Assembly (NCBI GenBank): GCA_016801845.1
Contig: CM028907.1
Span: forward strand, 18,560,098-18,624,097
DNA length: 64,000 nucleotides
From: Polydactylus sextarius
Lineage: Eukaryota; Chordata; Actinopteri; Polynemidae
Reading direction: 5' to 3'
The notes beneath the pieces were generated by a model. It made no database searches, was not told the DNA's origin, and was given only the letters and a program-made list of their open reading frames with translations. Position 1 is the first letter of the stretch. Every line of letters starts with the position of its first letter. This document shows, piece by piece, positions 1 to 12,480 of this stretch. The position numbers and the translations under genes are program-made.

Positions 1-3000
1 GTGGCTTAGTAATCAGCTTAGAGAAAAAGCAGAAAAAAATGACCAGAGAGACACAAGATAAAGTAGAGACTAAGTTAATGCTTGATAGAAAGATAGAGAG
101 CCCTTCTCATGAACATGCAGCTCAAACTCATAGTGGATTCATTTAAATCGAAACTCTATCATCCTTCCTACTTCTGGGTTATTTCTGCAGCAGGAGGCTT
201 TGCTATATAACCTTTCAGACTGCAGTGAGTCCCCAGCCGCTTCGATAAATAATCAATGAGCCTGAATTATGCACTAATAAAAAGGTTTCTCATTTTGGAT
301 CATTTTATTATTAAAGTTTAGATATTTCAGAGTTTTTCCTGGGTGCTTGAGGGAAATGTTATGGCCACGCTTGGTACATGTAGATTCAGAATAAAGCAGC
401 AGTTATATAGGCAATCTAATGCAAATGATAATTAACTTTTGAATGACATAAGAGTAAAGGCTACCTGCAAATTTTTGAACCAACATTTATTTATTTATTT
501 TTTCTCCAAAAATACACAAAAATACATTATATAATGTTCTCCCTGACTTCCAGGAGCCCCAAAGGACCCAGGTTGTTTTGTGGCATTTGTGATAATTGGA
601 TTGTGTTACAATTGTGTTATAATATGCACCATCAGGTGACAATGAGGTGTTGTTGAGAGGTCTGTCCTCAAATGTAGTGTGAATATTTTTAAACTGGGAT
701 TTAATTTTGGGATTTAATTTAATTTAGGGCTGTGACTTAAAAATACTATAATTTTCCCTCACTGGATTGCATTAACTTTTTTTTGCAATAGGGAGCAATG
801 CAGAAAGATGATGTACCATCAGATTATATGTTTCGTACTGCAAACATGTCATCAAAGAGCAAATCTATGTATTTACACATCCAGTGTGAGTTCAATATTC
901 ATTGTCCTTTTATCTCCTGAGACAAATATCTGTCTCTTGAGCAGCTAAAAGCTCCACTGTTTAAACCAGTTACACAATAACTTCTGTCTGTCTAATATTT
1001 GCTGCAGGAGAAGCATTGTGTCGTGTGTGCTTTTCAAGCTTTTGGCTTTAAACAGCTGCTGGCTGTGACACTGGTGAAAGTGTAAAAATTTTGGGCTGGG
1101 TATCTAAGACAATGAGCTAAAGTCACAATCGAGTCACAGTCTAATATTAAATACAGTCTGGATAACTGCCTTTTTTTGAAAACCACAGTACCACATCATG
1201 CAAATAATTAAATTAAATGTAATCACTGTATTGTAAGCAAACTAAACATGTAGTTTTGTGGATACAAACAAGTACCTTTTTTAGTTCATGTTTGTCACTT
1301 TTAATGACTGTGGACTGAACATGTAAAACTATTTCTGAATCATACAGAAGATCGTGACATATTTTTTTTTCTTCTTTTATTATTTCTTCTGGAACTGCCA
1401 GAAGACATTCCTCATTAATTTAAAAGCAGTGGTTCTTTAACACTGTGGTGTATTTGGCTGTCATCTGAAGTGTACTTGTTGGAATTTCATAATGACATGA
1501 GATGAAATGGAGGAAATTCCAAAGCCCTGCAGTCTTTTCTGCATCTCCTCTCTTTGTACATTGTATCCCAAAGAGATCGCATAATCACGAAACAGCTTTA
1601 TGTGTCTAAATAGACATGTCTGTGAATACTCTCCCCGGGCTGACCCACCCACTCTCCACATCTCTCCCAGCTTGCATTAATGCTAATGGTGGGGCCAGAG
1701 GAACCATACAGAAAGCACCATATGCTGCTCCCAGTAATCGGCTCATTAGGTGCCAGCCTACTTATTTCCCTGCCTGAATGAAAATGTGAAATATCGTAGA
1801 CAGCCAGATGCATCCTGTACACCTACACATGTGCAAACAGGCAAAACATGTACACTTGTGGATACACAAACACAGTCACATATGCAGCAACAAAATGCAA
1901 ACACACTGTTTAGACCCTTACAGTGCACTATTGCATGCATTAGGCATGACCAGGTCCCATGGCCCATAATTACCATATTACTGCCAGTGTCAGTGATTCA
2001 AATCACTTCACCCCCCCAGAGAGCCATGCAACTTTGTGTTGGGCTCTGGCCTCCTCTCCATTGCTCCATGTCCTTTATCCACATCTCTAATTTTTCATAT
2101 GGCTTTGGAGTTGCAGTGAGACTGATAAAATGATAGAACGTAAGTAGTTTCAGAGATCAATGAATAGATTGAATTATATATATAATTCATATATATATAC
2201 TCTCCGTCTCCACCAACACCAGAGACATCTGATTCTTTTTGTACCTGGTAAATATTCCACTATATTAATCAGTTCATCACTAATGTTATCTGTTAATGGA
2301 CAGGTAGTGTTCTTTGGGTAATTGGAGCTTTTTGATGCACATTAGCATGAACAAAAACAGTTATTGAAACATCTTTCTTGGTGCTTGTGGTCACTGGATC
2401 TGTTTTAAATGTAAAATAATGATTAGTGTATTTTAAGTACAAGAGAGAAAGTAGTTGGCAAATTGTTAACCTAACTTAGCATCAACAGTGAAAAAACAGG
2501 CTGTTACCTAGTCCAAAAAAATGCTAATAACCACCTGTAAAGCTCATTCATTTATATTTTTGTATCTCATTGGTAAACTCTCTACCCACATTTTTTTTTG
2601 TTGCTGTCATGCAGGCAGTGATGCCAAATGAGCACCTTGGTTACTGCATAGCACTGTGGTGACCTTTACAGACACAGTAAGTGATTTTATTATATTTCTT
2701 TCTTCTTTTCAAAAACACCTCCATGCCTCTCATTCAAGTGCACTGAGTGGAAGTGGGTGTTCCTTTTTTTAACTGAGTTGTTTTTCTTCGCTAGTTTTCC
2801 ACATGCAATATGCTTCTAGTGATTTCACACTTTCTACAACAGTCTGTTGACAACAGAAACAGAAAAAAGGTGAATGAAAGCAGCCTCAGTGTCAATTGTA
2901 TGTTAAAATGCTCTACAGGAGCACAGAATGGGAGATAAATAAGCATTACAGGCTATATGCCATCATGACATTATTGGTTTGCACATGGCGATTCCACAAT

Positions 3001-6000
3001 AGAATTCAAATACATCCTCAACTTTTCATCTTGACCTAATCATGTTTTCATTTTATTTTGCACCTTGTGCTCTGTTTTAATACTAGTTCAGTACTTGCCC
3101 AGCATTTCCTGTTATTGTTGTTGTGCTGGTAAGATAGTGAATGATGACGGATTTCAACTTTGGACAAATATCCCCTCTCACTGTGTAGAATATTTCCTGT
3201 CGAGCCAGGTTTCATAAATAACAAAACAGCGTGTCCCAAAATACTACTTACTGTAAATATTGAATAGACACTTTTAGATTCACACCAGGTTGTGGCTGCA
3301 TGTAAGCATGCAAAGGTAGAAGTGTTACAGATATATATAGAAAGGCATACAACACACCAAAGAACAAAAGGGCAGTTCGTACAGTTGCAGCAGTCTGTAT
3401 CTCTCTCTCACATTGCACCAATGTGTTTTCTTACATTTGATCTGAACTTATATGTATTAAGTATCATTGCAGTGGATGTGTTACTGAATAGATCAACTGT
3501 TTTCCACAGGAGATCACTCACCCATGGTTGAATATGGACAACAACAAAACACCAGAGAAGTGCAGGCGTTGGCAAAGTGTAGTCTAGCCCAGTTATGATT
3601 AGCACCACACAAACCTGATGGATTTTCAACCTTCCCTGGGTCTTTCTTACAAATGCGTACTCTGAGTTAAATGATTTGAGACTGATGGTTGATATGAGAT
3701 TATTGATCACTGCTTGGACAGCTGTGCTGTAATTAAAATGGAGACCTGGCTGCATGAAAAATATTCCAAACACAGCTGTAGAGCTAGTGGGCAGCACTGT
3801 TTACTGGGAAGACAATACAGCACACAGTACACTAAAGTCTGGTAAGAGAAGAGAAGAAGGGGTGTGTGTTTGTACTGTATAAACAACATTTGGTGAGCAG
3901 ACACTACTGTGATTGAGAGACATCGCTGTCCTGTTGTAGAATTCATTCACAGCAGTTTTCATCTGTGTGTGTACCCCCTCTAGGTAATGCTAAGATAACT
4001 ATGAGGAAAGTACTTGATGCATGATTAACAACAATGTGTGGAGGCTGCTTTAAGCCAGCAGACCCCATTATCCTCAGCATTGGCTTCTCCCAATCTTGTG
4101 TCTTCAGCCCATTTCTCCACTCACTCCACTCATGAAGTGAACTACACAGGGGATGTTCAGAAAGTGGTTGCTTAGTTTAAGCCATTAATCTAATTCTGAA
4201 CACAAAAAAACACAAAGGAAATGATTATTGACTTAAGGAAAGAAAGCAAGAAAGAAATCATACATTACTACTGCACAATGGTGTGAGCTGACGGAGCAGG
4301 TTGCTCAAATAAATGGAGTTCATATATGTAATGATCTGGAGCTGTGGTGAAGAAGGCACAATAGTGCCCACCCTTCCTGCAAAACTTTAGACACATTAAA
4401 TTGCTGAGATAATTGACAGCATCCTAGCATATTGCTATACTGTGTGATACTGTAGCTGCACAGCAGAAGACAAGAAGAACCGTGGGTAGTAAAGATAGCT
4501 CAGATTACTGACACCCTTCTTTCAATATTCACTCAAGTCATGTACTCAGACAAGCAAGCAACATCAAGGGGATCCCATGTCCTAGTCACTGCCAATTACC
4601 AGCTACTACCAGCTGTGGATAAACTAATGAACTCAGAAGTCTGCTAATTACGTCATTTCCACATCTCATTAAAAATAATTAATTAATTATAAATAAATAA
4701 ATAATGACTGTAGCTGCTAATAATGACAGTTCTTTTTTCCGTTCTTTCTGTCTGTCTATCTTTCTATCTATGAGACTGGGCTCCAGTCTAAGGTACTGAT
4801 ATACATATAGGTGTATTTATATAGGGTGCACATATACACACATATCAAAATCAATTTCTTTAGCTCCTTCACAAGGACCATGGCTAAATGCTGGTAAGAT
4901 ATTTGGAGATTTGGTGCATCAAACACCAGGGTTACACAGAGGCCTTACACAAGGACACATTATATGATGATCCTAGTCTGATATGGAGGAGATGCCTCAA
5001 GATAACAGCTTGATTCACTTTCTCTATTTGCCTAACAAGCTGTCCATTATGACTATTTGTTATGCTCACAATGACACTGTAAAGTCTCTCGAGGGTTTGA
5101 CTTTTAAGTGTGAGATTATACATCTCTGGTTTTCCACTTAATTGCTTAGCATATGGCTGGGTAGACACCATCAATGCATCATTTGAAAGAAGAAGGCACC
5201 ACGGAAGCATCTTGCTTTAGAAAAAAAAGAAAGCACTGAGGCACAGACAAGTGTTTAAAATGCCTGGGCAGTAATACAAGCTTCTGAAAGGAAATTGATT
5301 GGGCCACCACTGCTGTCTGAATCGCAATTACATCCATTTACTTTTGTTTCAGCCTGCAGTAGGATGATGAAAAAAACAGAACAGTTACAAAGTGGTGAGC
5401 TCCCAAACACATTACCCTACCTCACCTCTCTCATTCAAACCAGTCACATTTATGTCCCTCTCTCCCTCCAGGAAATGTAGAAATTCATTCTGATTTCCTT
5501 TTGCTTTCATAAAAAAGTACCTGAAAAGCTGTGTTGTATTTTTGGCCTTTTGTTCTTGTTGGCAAACTCACCAAGATTTTCCTATCATTGCTGTTTGACA
5601 GTGCAAAAGGCATGAGCAATGAGATTCACTCATGTCTTTGAAACATCCAATACAACTTTCTGGTTCAATTTTGATCCACCATGCTTATTGTAGATGTGTG
5701 TGCACAATTTCCTCTATTGTATTTTTTTTCTTCACTCCCTGGTTAAAGATTTCAAGCCACTTGACTCATATGATCCTGTGACCTCATTCAGCACTGTGGT
5801 TTAATGTCATTAAATGTGTGAGGGTACATCCACACCCAATGATGCCACCATGTACTAACACACCACGGAGTACGTTGCATCATGTAGCAAGGTGACAAGT
5901 TAAACCACGGGAGGTCCAAAAAAACAAGATTTAGATTTGCTGTTAAGTTGTTGTTTGGTCTTCAGAGGCTCTTCCCAGGGTGGTGAACATGATAACTTCA

Positions 6001-6912
6001 CTGTGACCTGCTGGACCTGGTGATGTACTGTGACAGCAAACACTCCATGAGAGCAGAGAGAGGCGGTGTTTCCGTGCAGGAAGCTGCAGTGTGGCAACAT
6101 GTACAGTGTACTCTTAAACTTAACTTATAGCTTTCTGTATGTGCAAGGGCGTAATGAAAATTTGACATCTGCAGACTAATTATATTTGCTCATGATAGAA
6201 CAAATGATATGAATAGACACTATGAGCTGTGGAGCACAATATAGACACAACATGAATACATGAACAACATGAATAGGAATACACAAAAAGCAGCCCACAT
6301 ACCCTATGCGCATAGGTTTGTTACTATATGGCTTCCATACAGGCCTGTAGACTGTATGGCAAAATTAACACATGCAGCTTTGAACAGAGCTTCCTGTTCA
6401 TATACTTCACACTGTGGATTTTTTATTGATGTTTTCCTTGGAACAGCAAGAGAATCATGAAATATACATTGCAAAACAGGTCATGTTTTCATGTTGTTTC
6501 CCATTCTAACTATATTCAAGTTTTAAGGTTCAACATAGAGAGCACATGTATAACCTATGAACATGAGTCCTGTTTTTATAGTACTGCAATGTCCTGAAAA
6601 AAAGAAGAAACAAATCAATGTGAAGCCACAAGATTCAGAGCATTTGGAACTGGTCACCTTTGTTCAAAGCTCGATCTTCAAAAAGAATTATGACCCTCAC
6701 ACATGCTCAGTAGAATACAAAGGAGCTTCGTGAAAATAGAAAAGGTTACATGTGTGTCACTTATAGTTTTTACACAACCCCCACTGATCTAAGATTAGAA
6801 ATACCTGAGCATATAAACAATATACAGTCTAATGTTTATATACACAGCTTTTAAAATGTGATTCATTCTGCTGGCCCAGTGAAACCACCGCAGTGGGCTC
6901 AGGTCAACCCAC
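1..6912. other. Non-genic AT-rich DNA
   Basis: No open frame here looks coding. The longest are 127 codons (1750-2133, +) and 129 codons (3408-3797, -); both lack recognisable motifs, convincing splice context or codon bias. Small landmarks are an imperfect (AT)n patch near 2173-2200, an AATAAATAAATA-type patch near 4680-4705, and a perfect 14-bp palindrome with a TGCGCA core at 6303-6316. I see no transposon ends in this stretch. Confidence 0.6.
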
Positions 6913-6930
6913 AAAAAAAAAAAAAAAAAA
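6913..6930. repeat. Poly(A) tract, 18 bp
   Basis: An uninterrupted run of A. It could be the tail of a worn retroposon, but no body is recognisable upstream. Confidence 0.85.
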
Positions 6931-6972
6931 TCAATGCCAGTACAACAGAGATGTGTTGGCTATTTTAAACTA

Positions 6973-7010
6973 CCGCTGTTCCACACTGCTGTTCCACACC
7001 GCTGTTCTTA
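6973..7010. repeat. Three-unit 13-bp tandem repeat
   Basis: The unit CGCTGTTCCACAC occurs three times head to tail. The second copy begins TG instead of CG and the third decays after CGCTGTTC. It is too short and diverged to be called a gene feature. Confidence 0.8.
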
Positions 7011-8804
7011 CTTGTGCCTTTTTACATACATTAATTACATTAGGATATTATTATATAGGGAACTTGAGGCTCTCCGATCTTGGCAGGGATCCTGGGTCCA
7101 AACTAGGCCAATACACAATGCAAGTTTTTCTCTTATGTGCATTTTGCTCCTGTCACACCAGCCTTCTTGCATCTCAGAAACAACGTGTTAATTAAGCAAT
7201 TATCTAATGAACAAAGCAGTTTAGATGTACAATATAATCTAATTTTAATTATGAATAAAATGTGACTAAAATCTACTGTTTCTTTAATGCAAAGGTTTTA
7301 GAAAGAAGTGGAAATGAAGTTCAGCATGAATTCAAGTAAGTAATTCAAGTAATTCTGGTATCTATATTTATGCCTCATCATTTGTAACTCTTGCTTACTT
7401 TTTATCCCGAATTTGTGCCAAATGCTTTGTTGTGGTGAAACTTTAAATTTGTTTTCTTGTCTTCTGCTGCTATTTATGCTGGATGTGATGAAGTTCCACT
7501 ACTTAGAGCATCTACACTGCAAAGAAAATCATGTAATCTTACCAGTGGCTGGAAAAGGTTGGACTGTAAGAAAAACACTGAAGCACTAATCAATGATCAT
7601 TGGAACGCAAGAACAGGCATAAGGCACAGGCAAAATTCAATACAGAGAGTGGAGTCTCCCATACCAGAGGACCCCAAATGCCCCCGAGACAGTTCAGCAC
7701 ATAAAAGCAGGGTGGAAGATGCAAGCAGAACAATGTACATGGAATTTCATTGCTGTGGCTCCAGCGGGTATGGACTAGAGGTTGCAAGGTCAAAAGCTCA
7801 GTCATTCTGAACCACCCTTCTATAGTGGTTGGAAATCACTGAGCTAAGATCCTGTGGGAATTTCAGATCCAGACTGACAAACAGGTAACGGCAGTGGTGA
7901 TAAATGTGCAATCTCAAGTGACAATAAACTCAATAAAAGTAAAGCCAAAAGAAATATATTGGAAAAAATGTGAAGCGTAAAGGCAACAGTGGTGTCAGTA
8001 GTAATCAGACCACTGTGGCTGGCTGAGACCCCCAAACTGGGAGAAAGGCTCCAGTAGGGTGGAGGTGGCCATGTCAGTTGCTTCCTGAAGATTCCCAGTA
8101 ATCCCAGAGGTTAAAAGTAAGTAACTGCTTGTTCAATAGTTAAATGTTATGTTTTTGTTCTGTCAGAGCGACACAAAGTGAAAGTGACACTTAAACCACA
8201 ATAGGTTTATATCCAGCAAAGTAAGTTCATCCCCACAATGTCATGTTTGATATCAGGGAAGACCATAGCTGCTTTCTGTTATCATTTCACATGCACAGCT
8301 TGATGTAGCCCATGCAGCTTTATTCGTGCCTTTTGCTCGCCATGCTGCCAGACTTGCAAGAGATTGCATCAATGCCACTGCATCCACTTCTGCCAAAATG
8401 CTTGTTCTGTTCATTCATTGTTATTTCGCTTTGGCCCGTGTCAAAACACATTGGATTAGACACATTTCATCCAGTAATGCTGTCCTGCAGAGTTAGGTTA
8501 GATGTTTCCCTGTACAGGCCCCCCATCTCCTACAAAGTAGTTGAAGTGAGAATCAATGAAAATGTTCCTCCCTTTCCTCTTCTCACATATCTGAGTTGCC
8601 CCTGTAATTTAATCATACATGTGTTCAGTGCTGAGATTGGAAAACACGAGCAGCAACATCACTGACATAAGCCCTGGTGAGATTAGGCCATGACAATTGC
8701 TACCACAATCCTTTTGGTTGCAGAGAGAGAATTGCTGATCTGATAAAGTAAACAAGGCTGTGAAAGAGAAAGGCAGAGAGACATACAACAGACTGACAGT
8801 GAGC

Positions 8805-8805
<1 letters not shown>
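7011..8805. other. Non-genic unique DNA
   Basis: The 117-codon frame at 7457-7810 (+) is the longest here. It has mixed composition, no recognised domain and no clear splice sites. A second 117-codon frame at 8312-8665 (+) is equally anonymous. No transposon ends or RNA genes were seen. Confidence 0.5.

Positions 8806-8837
<32 letters not shown>
8806..8837. repeat. (TG)16 microsatellite
   Basis: A perfect dinucleotide repeat. It produces valine/cysteine-rich spurious reading frames on both strands. Confidence 0.95.
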
Positions 8838-8840
<3 letters not shown>

Positions 8841-9964
8841 ATCTTATATGAGACCCCTACATGGCAACATGAACAGGTGAGGTGGGAATTGAAGTGGAAC
8901 CTTATTTTGACTATCTCTGGAGAAATAATCAAAAGGGAAAGATAGAAGAAACGGAGTATAATACCCTATCATTTTCTTCCCATGCAAACATACACATATT
9001 CACTTGCTTCTGTAAACAGATGAACCAGTATTGCCCTTCAAGAATATTCTTCATTATTGAGAGGGCAAAACAGGAAGGATGCAAAGGATACAAAGCACAT
9101 TTCACAAACTGGATTATACTTTAGTAAGAATGGTTAGTAAGACATTGGAGAATCCTCATGTGTAGTTTCTCATGTATGCATTGCCTAAAGAAGGAAAGGT
9201 TCTGTAACTACAGCTCTCTTTGATTCAGAACACTGTTACTGTTTGTTTGTTGGGCCCCTTCTTCTGTTTCATTTTTTGTCAGCATTAACTATCAAAAAGG
9301 CAAAAATCTAAATATATCTCTGATTTAATACTGTACTATTGCTGTGCTGTGCAGTTCTTTGAGTCCAGAGGTGACTTCATTGTCATCTGACTTGTTTGAG
9401 ATGTCACTGTCACTGATTGCCACCACATCCCATTAAGTTGAACAGGCTCAGCTACTTTTCAGACTCTTTAACACAATGTCATTTATTGCTGACAATTACA
9501 GCTGCAAGATGTGCCAGAAAAGGAGAGAATGGGTGAAATTAATTGTCACAAATTCACACCCATCACATTTTGGGTGATTCACTGTATCTCAGGTTCATTT
9601 CCTGGTAGTGGCCCCCAAATTTGTTCTGATTTCCATTTAATCTGTGTGGCTATATTGGTAGACGAGAAGCCATTGAGGGCCTATGTTCTTTTCTCTGCTT
9701 TAGTAACACCTGGAAGTAGACATTCCAAGTGATGAGAGAAAAGAAGAAAAAATCACAAGCAAATAAAGACAAATTACTAAATGCACAAAACCTTGAGCAG
9801 CAAATCAGGCATTAAAATGAATATAGGATGGTTAAAGTCTCACAAACTTCATTGCAGAGCAGTTGTGAGAATGTGGAAATTCTCTAAAACTCTCTTTTCT
9901 TTAACCAGGTAATACAACATATGTTGTAGTTATAACACAGTCAAACAACACTACACAGTAGACA
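8838..9964. other. Non-genic unique DNA
   Basis: Only short chance frames occur (80 codons at 8882-9124 and 73 codons at 9511-9732). I see nothing else to annotate. Confidence 0.5.
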
Positions 9965-10002
9965 TATATATAGATATATATATGTGTGTGTGTGTGTATG
10001 TA
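9965..10002. repeat. Compound (TA)n/(TG)n microsatellite
   Basis: An imperfect AT run with interspersed G passes into a TG run and then a short TATG tail. Confidence 0.85.
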
Positions 10003-10453
10003 TAAAAGATTGTGTATGTTGAGATACAAGTTCTCTTTCAATTGTCATATAACTGTGATCAACCACACATCTGCTGTCTAAACTTTTAGGCTATAAACTG
10101 ATCAATGCCACAAGACATCACCAACCCACTGAGGTATGGACACTACTAGACCGCAAAAGTGCAACGTGGTATCGGACAAGATGTTAGCAGCTGATTTTTT
10201 AAGCCCTGTCAGTTGTGAGGTGCCTCCATGAAATCAACCAGTTTTAGAGTAATAACCTTGACCATCCATGACCCTTTTGCTGTTACACCTGCTATTCTGC
10301 CTTGGAACACTTTTGATAAGTACCGACCACCTAGAAAATGTAGAGTTGCAGTTTTGATCCCTTTACCCATTTTTCCCAATTCCAATACATTAATTCTGAG
10401 GACTAAATGTTCACTTGCTGCCTAATGTAGCTCACCCACTGACAGGTCCCAGT
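10003..10453. other. Non-genic unique DNA
   Basis: No gene, repeat end or RNA feature recognised between the microsatellite and the hAT-type element. Confidence 0.5.
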
Positions 10454-10461
10454 GTAACAAG

Positions 10462-10994
10462 CAGTGGTGGAAAGAGTACTGAATCTGTACTTAAGTATAA
10501 AATTCTCAGTGAAATTGACTACAAGTTTGTCACATTTGGTTGCAGCTGCCAACATCACATCCAGTAACCTGCCTTGTTTGGTGTGGTGGCTTTCTTAGCA
10601 TGCAATTCGTCAATCTTAGATCTTTTTTTTTTTTTATTTTTCAATCTGTGCCTCATTGACCTGTTTTCAATTTATTAATAACCTTAATGGCAGCAGAATG
10701 CATCTATGTGTTGCTGGGGGCCAGATGAGTCTGTTGGTTCCATGGATGTGTTAATGTGATAATGACATTGATTTATTGTTACATGTCATTGGCTTTATGA
10801 TGCTAGGTAATATTGTGGACTACTCAGTAGTGAATATTACTTTGAATGTAGCAAAGTAGATTACAAAGCATTATTTATACTCAATTACAAGTAAAATTAT
10901 ACAGTTAATTAAATACTCAAAAAAGAATAACCACCCTAAAATTGTACTTAATTACAGTAATTTGAGTAGATGTAATTTATTACTTCCACCACTG
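10462..10994. mobile_element. hAT-type non-autonomous element (MITE)
   Basis: The left end reads CAGTGGTGGAAAGAGTACT. The right end, read on the minus strand, starts CAGTGGTGGAAGTAATAAAT, so the terminal inverted repeats begin with the same eleven bases. The element is flanked by GTAACAAG (10454-10461) and ATAACAAG (10995-11002), an 8-bp target duplication with one mismatch, as hAT transposases make. The sub-terminal DNA is rich in ACTTAAGTA/TACTTAATTACAG-like motifs, the usual look of the abundant fish MITE with these ends. At 533 bp with no meaningful open frame, it must have relied on a transposase encoded elsewhere. A T-rich run near 10622-10640 is internal. The hAT assignment comes from end sequence plus duplication length; the exact family needs a library search. 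Confidence 0.85.
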
Positions 10995-11002
10995 ATAACA
11001 AG

Positions 11003-12400
11003 ATAATCAATGTTATTCTTCAACTGTCACTGATCACAGTGTTAATGCAGCTGTATGTTCCCTTTGTCAGCCAGTGTCAATCTTGGGACCAACCAGTTTA
11101 CAATGACTTCTGGTTAACAGTAGTTGTAGGTAATGTATATTTGGAAAGCTTTGTGCTTAGAGTTGTGTCTTATACCTAAATCAGAAAAAAATAGTAAATA
11201 AGTTGCCTTCATTGTCACGTCTGCCACATTAAAACAGAATATAGTGGACCATAGGTTGGGACAGGGCACAGATAACTGCTATGCACAAGAGTAGTGCCGC
11301 TGTACCCTGAAGTGACTATTTGACATTTAAGCTGCAATTAAATCACTCGAATATTTCCTTTCCTTTCACCTTTTTATCTTTTATCAAAGACTACAGTAAA
11401 ATGCCATATACAGTGGGAGGAGCTAAGAGGCCTAACTCCCCCAAATACACAAGGTCTCTCAGAAACTCAATGGATAAACATTAAAGTTGCAGTGATGTAA
11501 GAAACACTTTCAAATTCATTGTCTGGTTATCTGTCATCTTCAGCGTGTGTGCAGCGCTGCCTTTGTTCATCTGACAGTTTTTGCTGTGCAGTGTGTGTGT
11601 AACATGATTGATCTGAGCATGCTCAAGATGTTGAAGATGATGAAGCTTATGAGTTGCTTTCATGTGTGGATCTTTATCTTTGTCCTTGTCCAGGGTACCT
11701 ATAGGGTTTTTTTTTATGACAAATGCAGGACTAAATAGTAAGTAGTAGATTAAAAAATAATACTGTGGACAGTTAGTGCAGTAGTCCACAATCAACATTG
11801 GAAAGTGGTGGCCCAATCCTGTTTGCTTTCACTTGTCTTTCAAAAGTGAAGACTGGATAGTGTTGAAAGCACTGGATGAATCAAGGAGCAGAAGGAAGAT
11901 GCCGGTGTGATTCACCCAATACTAGGGTGGAAGGCAACAGGATCCATGTACACTGTGGGATAAATAGGAGCAATGACCAGACACTGCAGGGTCTTCATCA
12001 GCCGGGGTGTTAGCATTGTGCTGGTAGCTACTCAAATCCTTGGTTTGTGGAGTACAGGTACAACACAGAATATTTTCCATGGCTGTGATACTCTCCTCAC
12101 CTTAAAATTCAAACCAATTGAGGAAAAAATTCAGATCATCTGCCGACTGTTTGCTAGCTTGTGTCCCAAAATGGTCTTCAGGCGTCTGCATGGAGGGGAT
12201 TATAAAATAATCATTCACAGCAGCTCAGAATGAGACTATAACAAACTGTGACATACACACAACTTATCATCTAGGAGGCTACAAGTGGTTGCACTTCTGG
12301 GTAACTTATTAGTGAATGGCTGGGTGAGGCACTATTTAGTATATCAACTGACTGCAAACTGCAACAGACATCTAATACCATATTTGCATAACTGTTTGTC
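11003..12400. other. Non-genic unique DNA
   Basis: It contains anonymous short frames (111 codons at 11481-11816 on minus, 86 codons at 11973-12233 on plus). The 11.82-12.23 kb part is less AT-rich and could be an old repeat remnant, but I cannot match it to a family. Confidence 0.45.
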
Positions 12401-12480
12401 TGTTCATTTTGTACTATTACTTTTAATTTGTTCATTTGTACTATTACTTTTCAATACTGTTCATTTGTACTATTCATTTA
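12401..12480. repeat. Three-unit ~28-bp minisatellite
   Basis: A unit with the core TGTTCATTTGTACTATTAC occurs three times in direct orientation. The first copy has an extra T and the third is truncated to TACTATTCATTTA. The array explains the leucine- and phenylalanine-rich overlapping frames here. Confidence 0.8.

Noticed and set aside
1750..2133. 127-codon plus-strand frame
   Set aside because: Cysteine-, glutamine- and histidine-rich text from CA-rich DNA; overlapping frames on both strands; no motif.
3408..3797. 129-codon minus-strand frame
   Set aside because: No recognisable domain, no splice or start context, and mixed hydrophobic residues expected from AT-rich DNA.
7457..7810. 117-codon frame considered as a gene
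   Set aside because: Composition is acceptable but there are no recognisable motifs, no conserved length, and no splice or poly(A) signals that fit.
8609..8945. Frames containing HTHTHTH or VCVCVCV runs
   Set aside because: Products of the (TG)n array on either strand.
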